Translations under genes and position numbers: made by a program
The notes under the pieces: model-generated
Told to the model about the DNA's origin: nothing
What the model saw: the letters and a program-made list of their open reading frames with translations, nothing else
The model's database searches: none
From: Cytophagales bacterium
GTDB taxonomy: Bacteria; Bacteroidota; Bacteroidia; Cytophagales; Cyclobacteriaceae
Direction of reading: 5' to 3'
Assembly (NCBI GenBank): GCA_033344775.1
Contig: JAWPMT010000005.1
Span: forward strand, 1,781,501 to 1,845,500
DNA length: 64,000 nucleotides
Shown: positions 18,777 through 28,652 of the stretch, in pieces
Position numbering within the stretch: the stretch's first letter is position 1
Layout: the number at the start of each line of letters is the position of its first letter

Positions 18777-18807
18777 CAAAAATAAAGATATTGCCCTAGC
18801 GACCAAG
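18777..18807 (-). promoter_or_regulatory. Promoter of the alanine symporter gene
   Basis: On the minus strand CTTG (18807-18804) is followed after 19 nt by TATTTTTG (18784-18777), a perfect TANNTTTG -7 element at the right distance. It lies 33 nt upstream of the ATG at 18743, which also argues for that start over the upstream TTG. Confidence 0.6.
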
Positions 18808-18880
18808 ACTGGGGAAAATTTAATTATACCTGTTAAGTGAATGACGTTATAAATGGTGACTAATCACCTTTGATATACCT

Positions 18881-19264
18881 ATGGCAGAAAGAACAAATTT
18901 AAGCTCGGGTGCCCCCTGGGAGGCACATGTTGGTTATTCCAGAGCAGTCAGGATAGGAAATACTATCGAAATTTCCGGAACCGCGCCTGTGAAAGATGGA
19001 CAAACCATGGAAGGCACACCCTATGAACAAGCAGTCAGGTGCCTGGAAATCATACAGGAGAGTCTGGAAAAACTGGGCAGTGGTCTAAAAGATGTCATAC
19101 GCACCCGCATGTTTGTAACCGACATCAGTCAATGGGAGGCGATCGGACGTGCGCATGGTGAGTTTTTCAAGGACATCAACCCTGCAACCAGCATGGTGGA
19201 GGTTTCTCAACTCATTGATGAGCGGATGGTTGTCGAAATCGAAGCTACAGCGATTGTGCAGTAA
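18881..19264 (+). CDS. RidA/YjgF family protein
   Basis: A 127-residue single-domain protein of the YjgF/YER057c/UK114 (Rid) family. Members of the RidA subgroup hydrolyse reactive enamine/imine intermediates made by PLP enzymes. The conserved Arg of the active site is in VIRTRMFVTDIS (~ residue 72), followed by AHGEFF and the MVEVSQLI ... VEIEATAI end. The N-terminal SSGAPWEAHVGYSRAV pattern is closer to the YjgH-like subgroup than to canonical RidA, so the catalytic role is less sure. Single gene, divergent from the symporter. Confidence 0.88.
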   Translation: MAERTNLSSGAPWEAHVGYSRAVRIGNTIEISGTAPVKDGQTMEGTPYEQAVRCLEIIQESLEKLGSGLKDVIRTRMFVTDISQWEAIGRAHGEFFKDINPATSMVEVSQLIDERMVVEIEATAIVQ

Positions 19265-19346
19265 ATGGAGTACTTTAATCAATAGGCCGGGTCTCGCCAG
19301 ACCGGGTCGCAAACGCACGCTATCTAAAGTAACCCATAAGGTATCA

Positions 19347-21263
19347 TCAAGTCTTCTTCTTGACCAGGATTACCGTATTGTCCAATTCCTCTATCAATGC
19401 ATATGCTTCTCTTAGTTTAGGATAATATCGTACATCGAATGAATTGGTCCGGGTCCAGAACAAAAAAGTGATATTGGCGGTATTCCCTCGTTGCGTAACA
19501 TTGAACGACACATCCAACAATCGATTTGGCAATCGAATCAGCTTACTTTCTGGCAAGGATTCGAAAGTGTATTCATCCGACAATTCTATGTTCAACTGAT
19601 AACTGTAACGTTTCCTGTAGAAAAAATCTACAGGGTAAGAACGCTCCTCGGCCTTTATTGGATTTTCATCAAAAATCAATTCATCAAACGTCAATGGGAT
19701 CAGGATCAGACCATCTTCCACCTCCTTGGCAATGCTGGCAGTGACTTTTCTGGAAGTCAATTCGTCTTCTGCCATCTTCAGATCTTGCAATTCCCAGTCA
19801 GGCTTGAATAAATCCTCCAGTTCATCATTAGCGGAAACCATTCCATAATCCTCCATGGCGAGGATCATATCTGCAAGGATGGAGTCTCCAGCAATGGTAA
19901 GGTTCACCTGGCTTGTTTTTTGATCTTTTGCCGCTTTGGTTAGATCCTGCCATTCGACTTGATTGCCCAACACCAAACCTCGGCCATTCAAAAAATTACT
20001 ACTCAAGTAGCCAAAAGGCATGTTTTGCAGTGGATCTAACAAATAAGTCTTCCCATCGATCTTCAATCGGACCACTGTCGCAATCAGCTTATCACTAAAC
20101 GGATAATTGTAAGAAATAACACCATTGAATCTTGGACTGAAAAGAACCGGCTGCGCATCGAGTCCAGCTTGTCGCAGTACCTGAAACAAGGTAAGTCCCA
20201 TTGAACTTGCATTACCCGTACGTCCTTCCATCATTTTCTTATAACCTACATCCGGATACACCCCATAATATTTGTTCCAGACAAATGTCTTTTTGAAATC
20301 AGAGTAGATGGCCTGTGCTCTTTCCAGTGGATCTTCGGCCGTTGACAAAGTGAAAGCTTCTTTAAAATCCTTTTTGCCCGTATAAAAAAGCTTGAACCTA
20401 TGACTGTTCTGCAGGTCTGTAGTAACATCCTGCCAGGTTTTTAGAAAGTTCTTTTCATACTCCGGCGTACGCAGTGTCTGAAGTTGAAAGACCAACTTGG
20501 AAATATAATCCTCGCGGGTAGTCATGAAAGGTTCCTTGCGGAAAGCAGGAAGGTCTTCCATCAACCAAAACGCCTTCAAATCCTGATAGGTGTAGCGTCC
20601 GAAAGTTTTCATCTCTCTGTCCAATTCCATTTTAGACGCCTTGGCATCAAAATATCCTTGCTTTTGAAAAACGTACACATAAAAAGCTGGGATTGTCACT
20701 GCAAATCTGCTTCGCTTCACCGGAAAGTCCTTCTGAAAATGCCAATCGTCTAATCGGTGGATAAATGGCGAATGTTTGACATAAGCAACTTCAATCACCG
20801 AACCTACCTGTACATTAGGTAGTGAAAAGGAAACCTCCCTGGCATTTTCATCCAATTCCGTCTTGTAAATATTTTTTTTACTGAGTGCCGACTTTTCTAT
20901 ACGGCCTGAATTCACATTGAAGTTGTAGGTAGAAGACCCGCGTATCTCCACCGTTTCACGTTGATCCGCCATTTTACCCGACTGATAGAGTCTGATTTTG
21001 ACATTTCCCAACCCCAAGGCATCGGTTTTCAAAATCTTAACCCGGTATATACGTTCAGTAGAAGCCACCCACGTATTGATAGAACGATCATAACGTACTT
21101 CCGTATGGCCATCGTTAACCAGATAAACAGCTGAAACATCTTCCGATGAATCCTGCGCTTGAAAATCGAGCATATTGACAGCCCTTGGTTTCTCAAGTTG
21201 GCAGTAACTGATAAAAAAGGAAATACAAGCGGCGGAAAGCAATACAATTCTTTTTGTCATCAT
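19347..21263 (-). CDS. DUF3857 / transglutaminase-like secreted protein without a catalytic cysteine
   Basis: A 638-residue protein with a signal peptide (VLLSAACISFFISYC). Residues ~45-230 match the DUF3857 beta domain common in Bacteroidota (YRVKILKTDALGLGNVKI, FSLPNVQVGSVIEVAYV); ~290-420 is the transglutaminase-like core (YSDFKKTFVWNKYYGVYPD, GRTGNASSMGLTLFQVLRQAGLDAQPV). The position of the catalytic Cys is occupied by Ala/Ser in GNASSMG, as in many Bacteroidota relatives, so enzyme activity is unlikely. The C-terminal third is beta-rich (DUF2569-like ends seen in relatives). Probably a periplasmic protein of unknown role. Two ATGs begin the frame (MM); either may be used. Confidence 0.82.
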   Translation of the reverse strand: MMTKRIVLLSAACISFFISYCQLEKPRAVNMLDFQAQDSSEDVSAVYLVNDGHTEVRYDRSINTWVASTERIYRVKILKTDALGLGNVKIRLYQSGKMADQRETVEIRGSSTYNFNVNSGRIEKSALSKKNIYKTELDENAREVSFSLPNVQVGSVIEVAYVKHSPFIHRLDDWHFQKDFPVKRSRFAVTIPAFYVYVFQKQGYFDAKASKMELDREMKTFGRYTYQDLKAFWLMEDLPAFRKEPFMTTREDYISKLVFQLQTLRTPEYEKNFLKTWQDVTTDLQNSHRFKLFYTGKKDFKEAFTLSTAEDPLERAQAIYSDFKKTFVWNKYYGVYPDVGYKKMMEGRTGNASSMGLTLFQVLRQAGLDAQPVLFSPRFNGVISYNYPFSDKLIATVVRLKIDGKTYLLDPLQNMPFGYLSSNFLNGRGLVLGNQVEWQDLTKAAKDQKTSQVNLTIAGDSILADMILAMEDYGMVSANDELEDLFKPDWELQDLKMAEDELTSRKVTASIAKEVEDGLILIPLTFDELIFDENPIKAEERSYPVDFFYRKRYSYQLNIELSDEYTFESLPESKLIRLPNRLLDVSFNVTQRGNTANITFLFWTRTNSFDVRYYPKLREAYALIEELDNTVILVKKKT

Positions 21264-21427
21264 GGTTTGTCATTTTGTTGTCTCGCGATGGTATGGATGC
21301 GTCACGAATCAAATACAGAGGGAAAGATACGCATTCGGATGATAATAGAGGATCCTCAAGCCAATTTAGAAAATAAGGAGCTGGTTCTGGTAGATGAGAT
21401 TTAAATTTCTGTCAATTTTATTCGTCC

Positions 21428-22012
21428 ATGATGTCAGATCCCCTCTTAGAAAACTTCCAGTTGCACATTGAATTGTCACAGGAGGATTATCAGCGGATAC
21501 GTAACCTTTTTGTAGACGAAATCTTTCGTAAAGGGCAATACCTGATCCAGCCAAGTCACTTTGTACATCATCAATATTTTGTACTCGAAGGAAACCTGAG
21601 GACTTTCATGATAGATCACAAAGGCAAGGAACATACTTTACAATTTGCTGTGGAAGGTTGGTGGGTAAGTGACTACCTGTCTTACTATCAAAATATTCCT
21701 TCTGCCTTGCATGTGGAGTGCCTGGAAGAATGCCACCTGTTGAAGGTTTCAAAAACTGATTTAATCAATTCATTCGATGAATTTCCAGTTCTTGAGCGAT
21801 TTTTCCGAAAACAACTTGAAAATGCTTTTGTGGCGTTCCAACAAAGGATTCTTTCCAATTTGCAAGATAGCGCTGAAGAACGGTATTCGGCCTTTGTTGA
21901 AAAGTATCCTTCCATCGAACAACGTGTCAAAAACTATCAAATCGCCTCTTATCTTGGTATTGCTCCAGAAAGTCTAAGTCGTTTGAGAAAGCAAAGAATG
22001 AACTCGCTTTAG
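21428..22012 (+). CDS. Crp/Fnr family transcriptional regulator
   Basis: A 194-residue protein with an N-terminal cyclic-nucleotide-binding-type beta-roll (FRKGQYLIQPSHFVHHQYFVLEGNLRTFM, residues ~32-62) and a C-terminal helix-turn-helix (QRVKNYQIASYLGIAPESLSRLRKQ, ~163-188). The HTH recognition helix is near the very end. The PEGxRA-type cAMP cassette is absent, so the ligand is unknown. It lies 81 bp before the secreted propeller gene, same strand, and may control it; that is only inferred from position. It is divergent from the DUF3857 gene. Confidence 0.88.
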   Translation: MMSDPLLENFQLHIELSQEDYQRIRNLFVDEIFRKGQYLIQPSHFVHHQYFVLEGNLRTFMIDHKGKEHTLQFAVEGWWVSDYLSYYQNIPSALHVECLEECHLLKVSKTDLINSFDEFPVLERFFRKQLENAFVAFQQRILSNLQDSAEERYSAFVEKYPSIEQRVKNYQIASYLGIAPESLSRLRKQRMNSL

Positions 22013-22093
22013 GAAATTCTCTTCTTAACCTAGATCAATTTTTCAATCTATTCGTGCCTCTAGCTTCGTATCTCGAAATAAACACAGATACAC

Positions 22094-22945
22094 ATGAAAC
22101 GAATAACCTATCTATTTACTCTCCTCACTTTGGTGATCAATTTAAGTGCTCAAACGCTGACAAAAGAATGGGAAGTAAGTGGACTTGAGGCCCCCGAATC
22201 GGCGGTATTCTACAATGGAAACTACTATGTCTCAAATGTAGCCGGACAGCCCGCAGAGAAAAATGGGTTAGGATACCTTACCAAAATTGATAAAAAGGGC
22301 ATCATCTCAGAATTAAAGTGGCTTGAAGGGTTTAATGCCCCAAAAGGTCTGGCAGTCTACAACAATCAACTTTTTGTAGCAGATATTGATCGAGTGGCTG
22401 TGGTGGATTTGGCTACCACGGAAATAGTAAAGTGGTACGATGCAGCTGGCGCCACCTTTCTCAACGATGTTGAAGTGGTAAACAATAGGGTTTTCATCTC
22501 TGATACTTTTGGAGGAAACTCCATATATGTCATCGAAAAGGAAGAAATCTCTTTATGGCTAAAAGATGAACGCCTGGATTACCCAAATGGCTTAATGAAC
22601 GATGGAAACAAACTACTGGTAGCTTCCTGGGGTGTGGTAACTGATCCTGCAACGTTTGGCACCGATATACCAGGAAAACTAATAGCGGTAGACCTGAAAA
22701 CTAAAAAGATCCAGGATGTCTCTTCATCCACCGGAAACCTTGACGGTCTGGTCAAATGGAAAAAGAACTACATCGTCTCAGATTGGATTGCCGGAGGGAT
22801 TTTAACCATTGATAAAAAAGGCAATTCCAATCAAATTCTCGACATGAATGCAGGCTCGGCAGACCTAACCTACATTTCCGAGGCCAACCTTTTACTTGTT
22901 CCACAAATGATCGATGGCAAATTGACAGCATTCAGCGTTAAATAG
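22094..22945 (+). CDS. Secreted SMP-30/gluconolactonase-like six-bladed beta-propeller
   Basis: A 283-residue protein with signal peptide (LFTLLTLVINLSAQ) and repeated propeller blades: GLEAPESAVFYNGNYYVSN, GFNAPKGLAVYNNQLFVAD, FLNDVEVVNNRVFISD, RLDYPNGLMNDGNKLLVAS, NLDGLVKWKKNYIVSDW. Acidic/Asn residues in the LNDVEV, YPNGL and LDGLV turns match metal ligands of the SMP-30/gluconolactonase superfamily, which hydrolyse lactones or phosphotriesters. Substrate unknown. Stem-loop follows at 22961. Confidence 0.8.
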   Translation: MKRITYLFTLLTLVINLSAQTLTKEWEVSGLEAPESAVFYNGNYYVSNVAGQPAEKNGLGYLTKIDKKGIISELKWLEGFNAPKGLAVYNNQLFVADIDRVAVVDLATTEIVKWYDAAGATFLNDVEVVNNRVFISDTFGGNSIYVIEKEEISLWLKDERLDYPNGLMNDGNKLLVASWGVVTDPATFGTDIPGKLIAVDLKTKKIQDVSSSTGNLDGLVKWKKNYIVSDWIAGGILTIDKKGNSNQILDMNAGSADLTYISEANLLLVPQMIDGKLTAFSVK

Positions 22946-22960
22946 TTAAACTAACAATGT

Positions 22961-22993
22961 AAGCCTTCATAACACCTTAAGTTGTGGAGGCTT
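22961..22993. terminator. Stem-loop between convergent genes
   Basis: AAGCCTTCATAAC (22961-22973) can pair with GTTGTGGAGGCTT (22981-22993) over 13 positions with two G-U pairs, loop ACCTTAA. A T9 run follows at about 23008, too far to be a classical U-tract. It lies between genes ending at 22945 (+) and 23041 (-), where a shared terminator is expected. Confidence 0.5.
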
Positions 22994-23040
22994 TCACTTT
23001 GATGACTATTTTTTTTTGAATAAAAGGTTCTTAATTTCAC

Positions 23041-25014
23041 TTACTTCAAAACGCGATTCACTCCAAAAAGGCGATAAATCAATTCCGCCGCCGGATCCTC
23101 ATACTTATTGATCTTGAATGCTCCTGAGAAATATGCTGCTCCTCCGGCCTCGTCCACTACTTCATAGGTTGCTGTGAGCCCTTCTTCTGATTCTTCGAAT
23201 CCAATCTTCACCACCGGCCAGCTTCCTTCCTCTGTCCAATCGACATTGACACTTTCCAGCTCCTCTACAATTAACTGTGCGCTTTCATTATCAGGCGTTG
23301 GCTCAAGCTGAAGCTTAAATTTCATGGTCGACTCAGAAAAAGGCACCAACTGAGGAAAACTTTTATAAAAGTCCATCAAGTGTTGAGCGGACTGGTCCGT
23401 TTGACCCTTTTCGTCATAGGCCAGACTCAATGCTTCATGTACCCTTGCAATCAATAATTTCTCATGATCCGTATCAAGATCAGGTGCTTCCAGGATAGCG
23501 TTCAATCGTCCGATCCCTCTGTCCACCTCATTATCCAGCAAGTAAAACCTGGCGATGTAGTAATTGAGGTATTTTTTGATGCCCTCACGAGGTTCATTGG
23601 CCAATTTCTTTTCAAACAGACGGATAAAGTAGTTGGGATTGAAATCTTTGATCAATTCCCATATCTCATCGAAAAAGATCGTGTTTTCCGAAGCGAAAAT
23701 ATTGTAGAGTACTAAAAATCTTTCCGGGTTGACTGACAATTCACTCGTTAACAGGAGGTGCGCATTTTCCTTTTGGAAGTAGTGTCCGGCCATGTCCCAC
23801 AAGTCACTGCCATCCCGCCAATAATTGCGATTCAGGAATTTGATCTCATTCATTTTGCCCTGATGGTACAGGTATTCAAACAGTTTGGTATTGCGATCAT
23901 ACTGCACTTTCCCCCAGGTAGAATTGATGTGCAATTCTTTGAAGTTAGCAGCCTTGTCTCGAAAGGTTTTAGCTTCCGCTAAATCACCAGAATAATAATT
24001 GACCCGTGCCATGGCAATGTTGTTCCAGCCATAGCCTGGTGAAGGACCCATGATGTCCATCGAGTTCTGGACGATGCCTTTTGCTTTTCCCAGATCATTC
24101 TTGAAAATATTGATCACGGACTGCATGTAGTCAAACTCTTTTGTTTCTTTTTGAAAGTAGCCATCTGAGTCTCTCTCCAAATCATAATACTTCTCTGCCT
24201 CTTCAAACCTGGCCTGAATGAATTGCAGGTTGCCGTAATTATTATTGGAAAGTCGACCCAATCTTTTGAGGTTCTTCGCACTAAATTCCGCGGAATCAAC
24301 ATTCAAGAGATAGGAATAAACAATGTCTTTGTAATGCCAATAACTACCTTCTATGGGATCAAAACCACTGGTGATGTACTGGCTGATGAATTGATAGTTT
24401 TTGCGATTGTTGATCAGGATGGAGTCTGCATATTTTGACGCCAGTTTCACATTCCCCTCAATGCTTGAACTTAGGAAGGGGTACTTTTCAGAGGTATAGA
24501 CCCTGTTTTTGTGATACATCCAGGACAGGTGGGCATAGGGATTTACTTCCCAATTGTAGATGAACTGGCGGTCTAACAGCTTCCTAATAACAACAATGCT
24601 TTTGTCCAGCTGATCAGTGTTATTGTAGCATTGAATGAGTAGATCACACAAAATGGCATATTTCCGCTGTATCTCGTAGATCCCCGCATATGTCTGTAAG
24701 TCTTTGATACGCCGAAGCTCTCTTCGATAATCCTTCTCCATCAAGGTCAGGCCTTTCTTGAGCGGTTTGAGCGCCAGCTTATATCCTAGCTGGTCCGAAG
24801 CTCTTAAATACCGATAAATACCTTCATAGTAGTAACCCGTGTAATAGGTACTATCTATCTGAATGAACTTCTGAGACAATTCATAAGCTGCTCTGCTTCG
24901 GAATGAATCACGGAAATCACGTTCTAGCCGATCGATTTCCATGCGCTGCGCCCGAACGGAAAACGACCCTGCCAGCAACAGGGTCAACAGAAATATGCCA
25001 TGCCTATTTCGCAT
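23041..25014 (-). CDS. TPR-like periplasmic protein, last gene of the MoxR operon
   Basis: A 657-residue protein with signal peptide (GIFLLTLLLAGSFSVRAQ) followed by many helical repeats of the tetratricopeptide kind (AAYELSQKFIQIDSTYYTGYYYEG, QFIQARFEEAEKYYDLER, LLIARVHEALSLAYDEKGQTDQSAQHL) to about residue 560, then a short beta-type C-terminal domain (WPVVKIGFEESEEGLTATYEVVDE). Its ATG overlaps the 3' end of the MoxR gene by 11 bp, so it belongs to the DUF58-transglutaminase-MoxR operon. Function unknown; TPR proteins are common partners in such aerotolerance (Bat)-type clusters. Confidence 0.75.
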   Translation of the reverse strand: MRNRHGIFLLTLLLAGSFSVRAQRMEIDRLERDFRDSFRSRAAYELSQKFIQIDSTYYTGYYYEGIYRYLRASDQLGYKLALKPLKKGLTLMEKDYRRELRRIKDLQTYAGIYEIQRKYAILCDLLIQCYNNTDQLDKSIVVIRKLLDRQFIYNWEVNPYAHLSWMYHKNRVYTSEKYPFLSSSIEGNVKLASKYADSILINNRKNYQFISQYITSGFDPIEGSYWHYKDIVYSYLLNVDSAEFSAKNLKRLGRLSNNNYGNLQFIQARFEEAEKYYDLERDSDGYFQKETKEFDYMQSVINIFKNDLGKAKGIVQNSMDIMGPSPGYGWNNIAMARVNYYSGDLAEAKTFRDKAANFKELHINSTWGKVQYDRNTKLFEYLYHQGKMNEIKFLNRNYWRDGSDLWDMAGHYFQKENAHLLLTSELSVNPERFLVLYNIFASENTIFFDEIWELIKDFNPNYFIRLFEKKLANEPREGIKKYLNYYIARFYLLDNEVDRGIGRLNAILEAPDLDTDHEKLLIARVHEALSLAYDEKGQTDQSAQHLMDFYKSFPQLVPFSESTMKFKLQLEPTPDNESAQLIVEELESVNVDWTEEGSWPVVKIGFEESEEGLTATYEVVDEAGGAAYFSGAFKINKYEDPAAELIYRLFGVNRVLK

Positions 25015-26014
25015 CGAACGAAAGCTTAAGCCTCGCCAATCGCTTGATTTCTGATTTCACAATGGTATTGAGTGCATCTGCTTCTGCACTTTTGTTGCGA
25101 AATAACAGCCGGTGGTGCAATACCGGGTGTACCAGTTGTGTCAGGTCATCTTCAATGACATAAGCGCGTTTCTGAATCATGGCATGAGCTTTCAGACATT
25201 TCAATAGGATGATCCCACTTCTCACGGATGCACCAAGTGTGATCGCTGGATTACTTCTGGTGGCCCTGATGATGTTATTGACGCCACGTACAATCTCATC
25301 ATGAACAAAAACTTTATCCGCTTCTGACTGCAAAGCCAATACATCTTGCAAAGTCAACACACTTTCAGTAGTCGCCTCGAAATTGGAGATCTCCAGGTAT
25401 TTCCGGTAAATCTCAAACTCGACCTCTTCGGCAACATAACCAAAACTGATCTTCATGAAGAAGCGGTCTAATTGAGCATTGGGAAGTGGATAGGTCCCTT
25501 CCATCTCAATGGGGTTTTGTGTGGCGATCACAAAAAATGGCTTTTCCAAAGGATAGGTCTGATCACCCATGGTGATTTGATGTTCAGCCATGCACTCCAG
25601 CAACGCCGATTGTACTTTAGGTGACGCTCGATTGATCTCATCTGCGAGGAGAATGTTCGTAAACAAAGGTCCTTTTTTGAAAATGAAATCCTTCGCAGAT
25701 TCATCATAGATGTGAGAACCCAACAAATCCATCGGCAACAAGTCCGGTGTAAACTGGATCCGATTGAAATCCGCATACCCTTCCGAACTTTCCTTACTTG
25801 AAATGGAATGAGCAAGTGTTTTCGCCATCACGGTCTTTCCTGCACCGGGATTGTCTTCCAGCAAGATATGACCTCCGGCGATCAGACAGGTAACCACTTG
25901 CGTGATCTGCTCATGGTGACCTTTGATCACTTGCCCGATATTACTGATCAGCTTATCTGCAGAAGTCTCGCCAGGGCTTTGTGTTTCGAATTGTTCCGAT
26001 GGTGCTTCTTCCAT
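25004..26014 (-). CDS. MoxR family AAA+ ATPase
   Basis: A 336-residue chaperone-like ATPase. Walker A DNPGAGKTVMAK near 58-69, Walker B ILLADEINRASPKVQSALLECM near 120-141 and sensor 1 FFVIATQNPIEMEGTYPLPNAQLDRFFM (~160-187) are typical of MoxR (AAA_3), with the lid domain at the C-terminus (TRSNPAITLGASVRSGIILLKCLKAHA). MoxR ATPases help mature envelope or redox proteins together with DUF58/VWA partners, which are encoded just upstream here. Seven bases separate it from the transglutaminase gene. Confidence 0.93.
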   Translation of the reverse strand: MEEAPSEQFETQSPGETSADKLISNIGQVIKGHHEQITQVVTCLIAGGHILLEDNPGAGKTVMAKTLAHSISSKESSEGYADFNRIQFTPDLLPMDLLGSHIYDESAKDFIFKKGPLFTNILLADEINRASPKVQSALLECMAEHQITMGDQTYPLEKPFFVIATQNPIEMEGTYPLPNAQLDRFFMKISFGYVAEEVEFEIYRKYLEISNFEATTESVLTLQDVLALQSEADKVFVHDEIVRGVNNIIRATRSNPAITLGASVRSGIILLKCLKAHAMIQKRAYVIEDDLTQLVHPVLHHRLLFRNKSAEADALNTIVKSEIKRLARLKLSFDAK

Positions 26015-26021
26015 GGTATGT

Positions 26022-28652
26022 CTATGTAATGTTCAAATTAATCAAATAATAAAACCAGCGATTGACCTTCAGGAAATTCAAAAGGCGGCTCCCAACAGAG
26101 AACTTCACCCTGAATTTTTTCTGGAAATCTTCATAAAAATCATGAACGAAGGCCTCTTCTTCGCTGGTCAGGTTTTCGTTGCTGTACTTGATCTTCAGGT
26201 AAATCTCCATCAGGTCTGTATATCGCGTACCTAGCAGTGTATCCACTGTAGCTTTTGCGTAAACCGAAGGTGTCATCAGTCCCCGTCCGTATCCCATCTG
26301 ATTCATCAAAAACTGAATGATCGGATACAGGGCGATGGTTTTTTCTTTTGCCGAGGTGTTACTCTTGTATCCGGATTTGATCAACGAATAGTGAATGAAC
26401 GGTGCTGACAAAAGGACAAATACGATCAGCGCAAGCAATGCAACAGCATATCCAATCCATTGATTTACTGCTTCGCGAATGGTCGTCTCATCTTCTTCTG
26501 GAATCTCTTCTTCCGGTTCCGGATTGACCATGATCTCCTGGACCAGGATGTTATCCGGCAATCGATCTGCAAATTGTTCATTGGATTCGGAGCGCCGTTT
26601 CTCCCGCATGTTTTGAATGCGTAAATCAAAAGAAGTAACTACGGCAGTATCTCCAACTTCCAGATCTGCCAGTGAAAGTGTATCGTATTCGGCAATCACT
26701 TTTGCGGCAGAAACATCCAGATCAAACGTCTTTGGTTCGTCCCAGGACATGGAAGTCTTCTTCAATACCATGAGGTCGGCATCCAGCGTCAATGCTTTAG
26801 TAGCTGTATCCAATTGTGTGATCACACCTTTGGCCACAAACTGTGGTTCTACTGGTGGCAAGGGCGGAGTTCGATCCGGTTGATTCGTTTCTTCTGCATC
26901 TTCATTACTTATTGTCAAATCGAAATCCAGCCAACCATATTCCGGGAAATAGACTTGTGTCCAGGCATGTGCCTGATCCGCATAGAACCAGTACCAGCCT
27001 GGATTGTTGTGACTCCTGTTCACGGTAAGAAACCCTACTGCCATTCGAGTAGGAATACCCTGGGATCGCAGCATGAAAAGTGTAGACGCGGCAAAGTAGG
27101 TGCAATATCCTTTTTGGGTGTTGAACAGGAAGTTGTTCAATAAGGACAGGTCCGGAATATTGGGATCGGTTGGAGAGCCAGGCGTCAAAGTGTATACAAA
27201 ACGCGGCTCGCCGTTTTCGTCCTTCGACAAAAAGTAATCACGAAGTGCAATGACTTTATCGACGGGTGTCTTCGCATCCTTGGTCAGATCTGCAGCCAGC
27301 TCGCTGATTTTGTCATAAACGCCTCCGGAAGGCATTCGAGTATAGTAGTCAAGGTATTCCTGAGAAACCTCCGTATAGTCTTTGACCTTTCTCAATGTAT
27401 TGAATCGTTCTTCCTGGAATTGCTTCAATTCTGGTTCACGCGTGTTGTAAACGAAATAAGCACTGTTCAATGCAGAGACTTCCGACTGCACATTGTAGGC
27501 AAACTTGTACTGATCCCTAAAAGCAGCTTCCACTGAAATCGGCTGACAGGAATAGGCCGTACTTGGCGCCACAAATACTTCCGGGTCCAGTTGGTTGATG
27601 TAGATGGTGCTCTGAATGGGTTTGATAAACTTCTCCATCTTATCATTCTCCAGCACTTCTTCGTCTATTTGGACATAGTAGTTCGGGATCTGTGTCGGGT
27701 TCGGGAGAAATAGATCATCGGCCAATCCTTCCGGGTCTACCTCAAAACGTTCCAGTTCTTCATTGTACTGATTGAGGTGATACAAAGTGATGTATTGTGG
27801 GTTAGGCACGCCATTATCCAGGAAATTGTCCATATAAGCCGTGAAAAGCAGCTCTTCCGACTGCCTCAGCCTGGGCCTCAATTCCGTATAATCTTTCAAT
27901 CGGAATTGGTCCTTTTCATTCCGATCCATCATATTATCATCCTGACGATCTTCATTGCTTCCTCCCTCACCTTCTCCGTTCTGCTGCGCTTGCAGCTCCT
28001 GATCTAGCTCTGAAAACTTGTTTTGCAACAGCTCAGTGGTTCCCCAGAAAAATAAGAACAGAATGGAACAAAACACGGCAATGCGCAACAGAATCTTTCC
28101 GTAATTCACCTGACTTTGGTGACGAATGCTGTTCAACAATTCTTTGGCAAACAGAACATAAAACACGTATAGCACGGGCGGCGCAATCAGCCAGGACAGT
28201 TGATTGGCATCATATACGCCTACAGAAGACAGTGCAATGGCCGAAATGGTCAATACGAGCAATGCGTAAATGATCAGAAAATAGCGCCATCTGGCGATCC
28301 CAAAACCTGCGAACCAACCCAAAACAAACAACGTCGCATTGATACGGAATCGACTGGCGATGTAATAGGAATCGAACTCATCGAATGGAAAGAATACGAT
28401 GCTTTGATAAATGAAGTAAAGGACTACCAGCAGTGCACCGAAGACAATGAAAAAACGCAGGCGGGTGCTGTGCAGTGCAAACGCCAATACCATGGCTCCG
28501 CCAAACACCGTGACCAGTCTTCCGGTATTGATGAACAACAATGAATAATGCTCACTGATATAGTTGAGCAAGGGATAAGAGACGATCAGCGTAGGCAACA
28601 CCAACAGGATCAAACCCAAAAACAGGTTCTTTTTCTTTTGCTTTACCGTCAT
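26022..28652 (-). CDS. TgpA-like membrane transglutaminase-domain protein
   Basis: An 876-residue membrane protein: about six N-terminal helices (residues 9-215), a linker with a QNGEGEGGSNEDRQDD stretch, a periplasmic transglutaminase domain with a complete triad (Cys in NTQKGYCTYFAAS, His in DQAHAWTQVYFPEYGW, Asp in LDFDLTIS, roughly residues 500-590), then another membrane helix near 725 and a DUF4129-type cytosolic tail (YAKATVDTLLGTRY). This layout is that of the DUF3488/TgpA proteins found beside DUF58 and MoxR genes. Starts 4 bp inside the end of the DUF58 gene. Confidence 0.88.
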   Translation of the reverse strand: MTVKQKKKNLFLGLILLVLPTLIVSYPLLNYISEHYSLLFINTGRLVTVFGGAMVLAFALHSTRLRFFIVFGALLVVLYFIYQSIVFFPFDEFDSYYIASRFRINATLFVLGWFAGFGIARWRYFLIIYALLVLTISAIALSSVGVYDANQLSWLIAPPVLYVFYVLFAKELLNSIRHQSQVNYGKILLRIAVFCSILFLFFWGTTELLQNKFSELDQELQAQQNGEGEGGSNEDRQDDNMMDRNEKDQFRLKDYTELRPRLRQSEELLFTAYMDNFLDNGVPNPQYITLYHLNQYNEELERFEVDPEGLADDLFLPNPTQIPNYYVQIDEEVLENDKMEKFIKPIQSTIYINQLDPEVFVAPSTAYSCQPISVEAAFRDQYKFAYNVQSEVSALNSAYFVYNTREPELKQFQEERFNTLRKVKDYTEVSQEYLDYYTRMPSGGVYDKISELAADLTKDAKTPVDKVIALRDYFLSKDENGEPRFVYTLTPGSPTDPNIPDLSLLNNFLFNTQKGYCTYFAASTLFMLRSQGIPTRMAVGFLTVNRSHNNPGWYWFYADQAHAWTQVYFPEYGWLDFDLTISNEDAEETNQPDRTPPLPPVEPQFVAKGVITQLDTATKALTLDADLMVLKKTSMSWDEPKTFDLDVSAAKVIAEYDTLSLADLEVGDTAVVTSFDLRIQNMREKRRSESNEQFADRLPDNILVQEIMVNPEPEEEIPEEDETTIREAVNQWIGYAVALLALIVFVLLSAPFIHYSLIKSGYKSNTSAKEKTIALYPIIQFLMNQMGYGRGLMTPSVYAKATVDTLLGTRYTDLMEIYLKIKYSNENLTSEEEAFVHDFYEDFQKKFRVKFSVGSRLLNFLKVNRWFYYLINLNIT

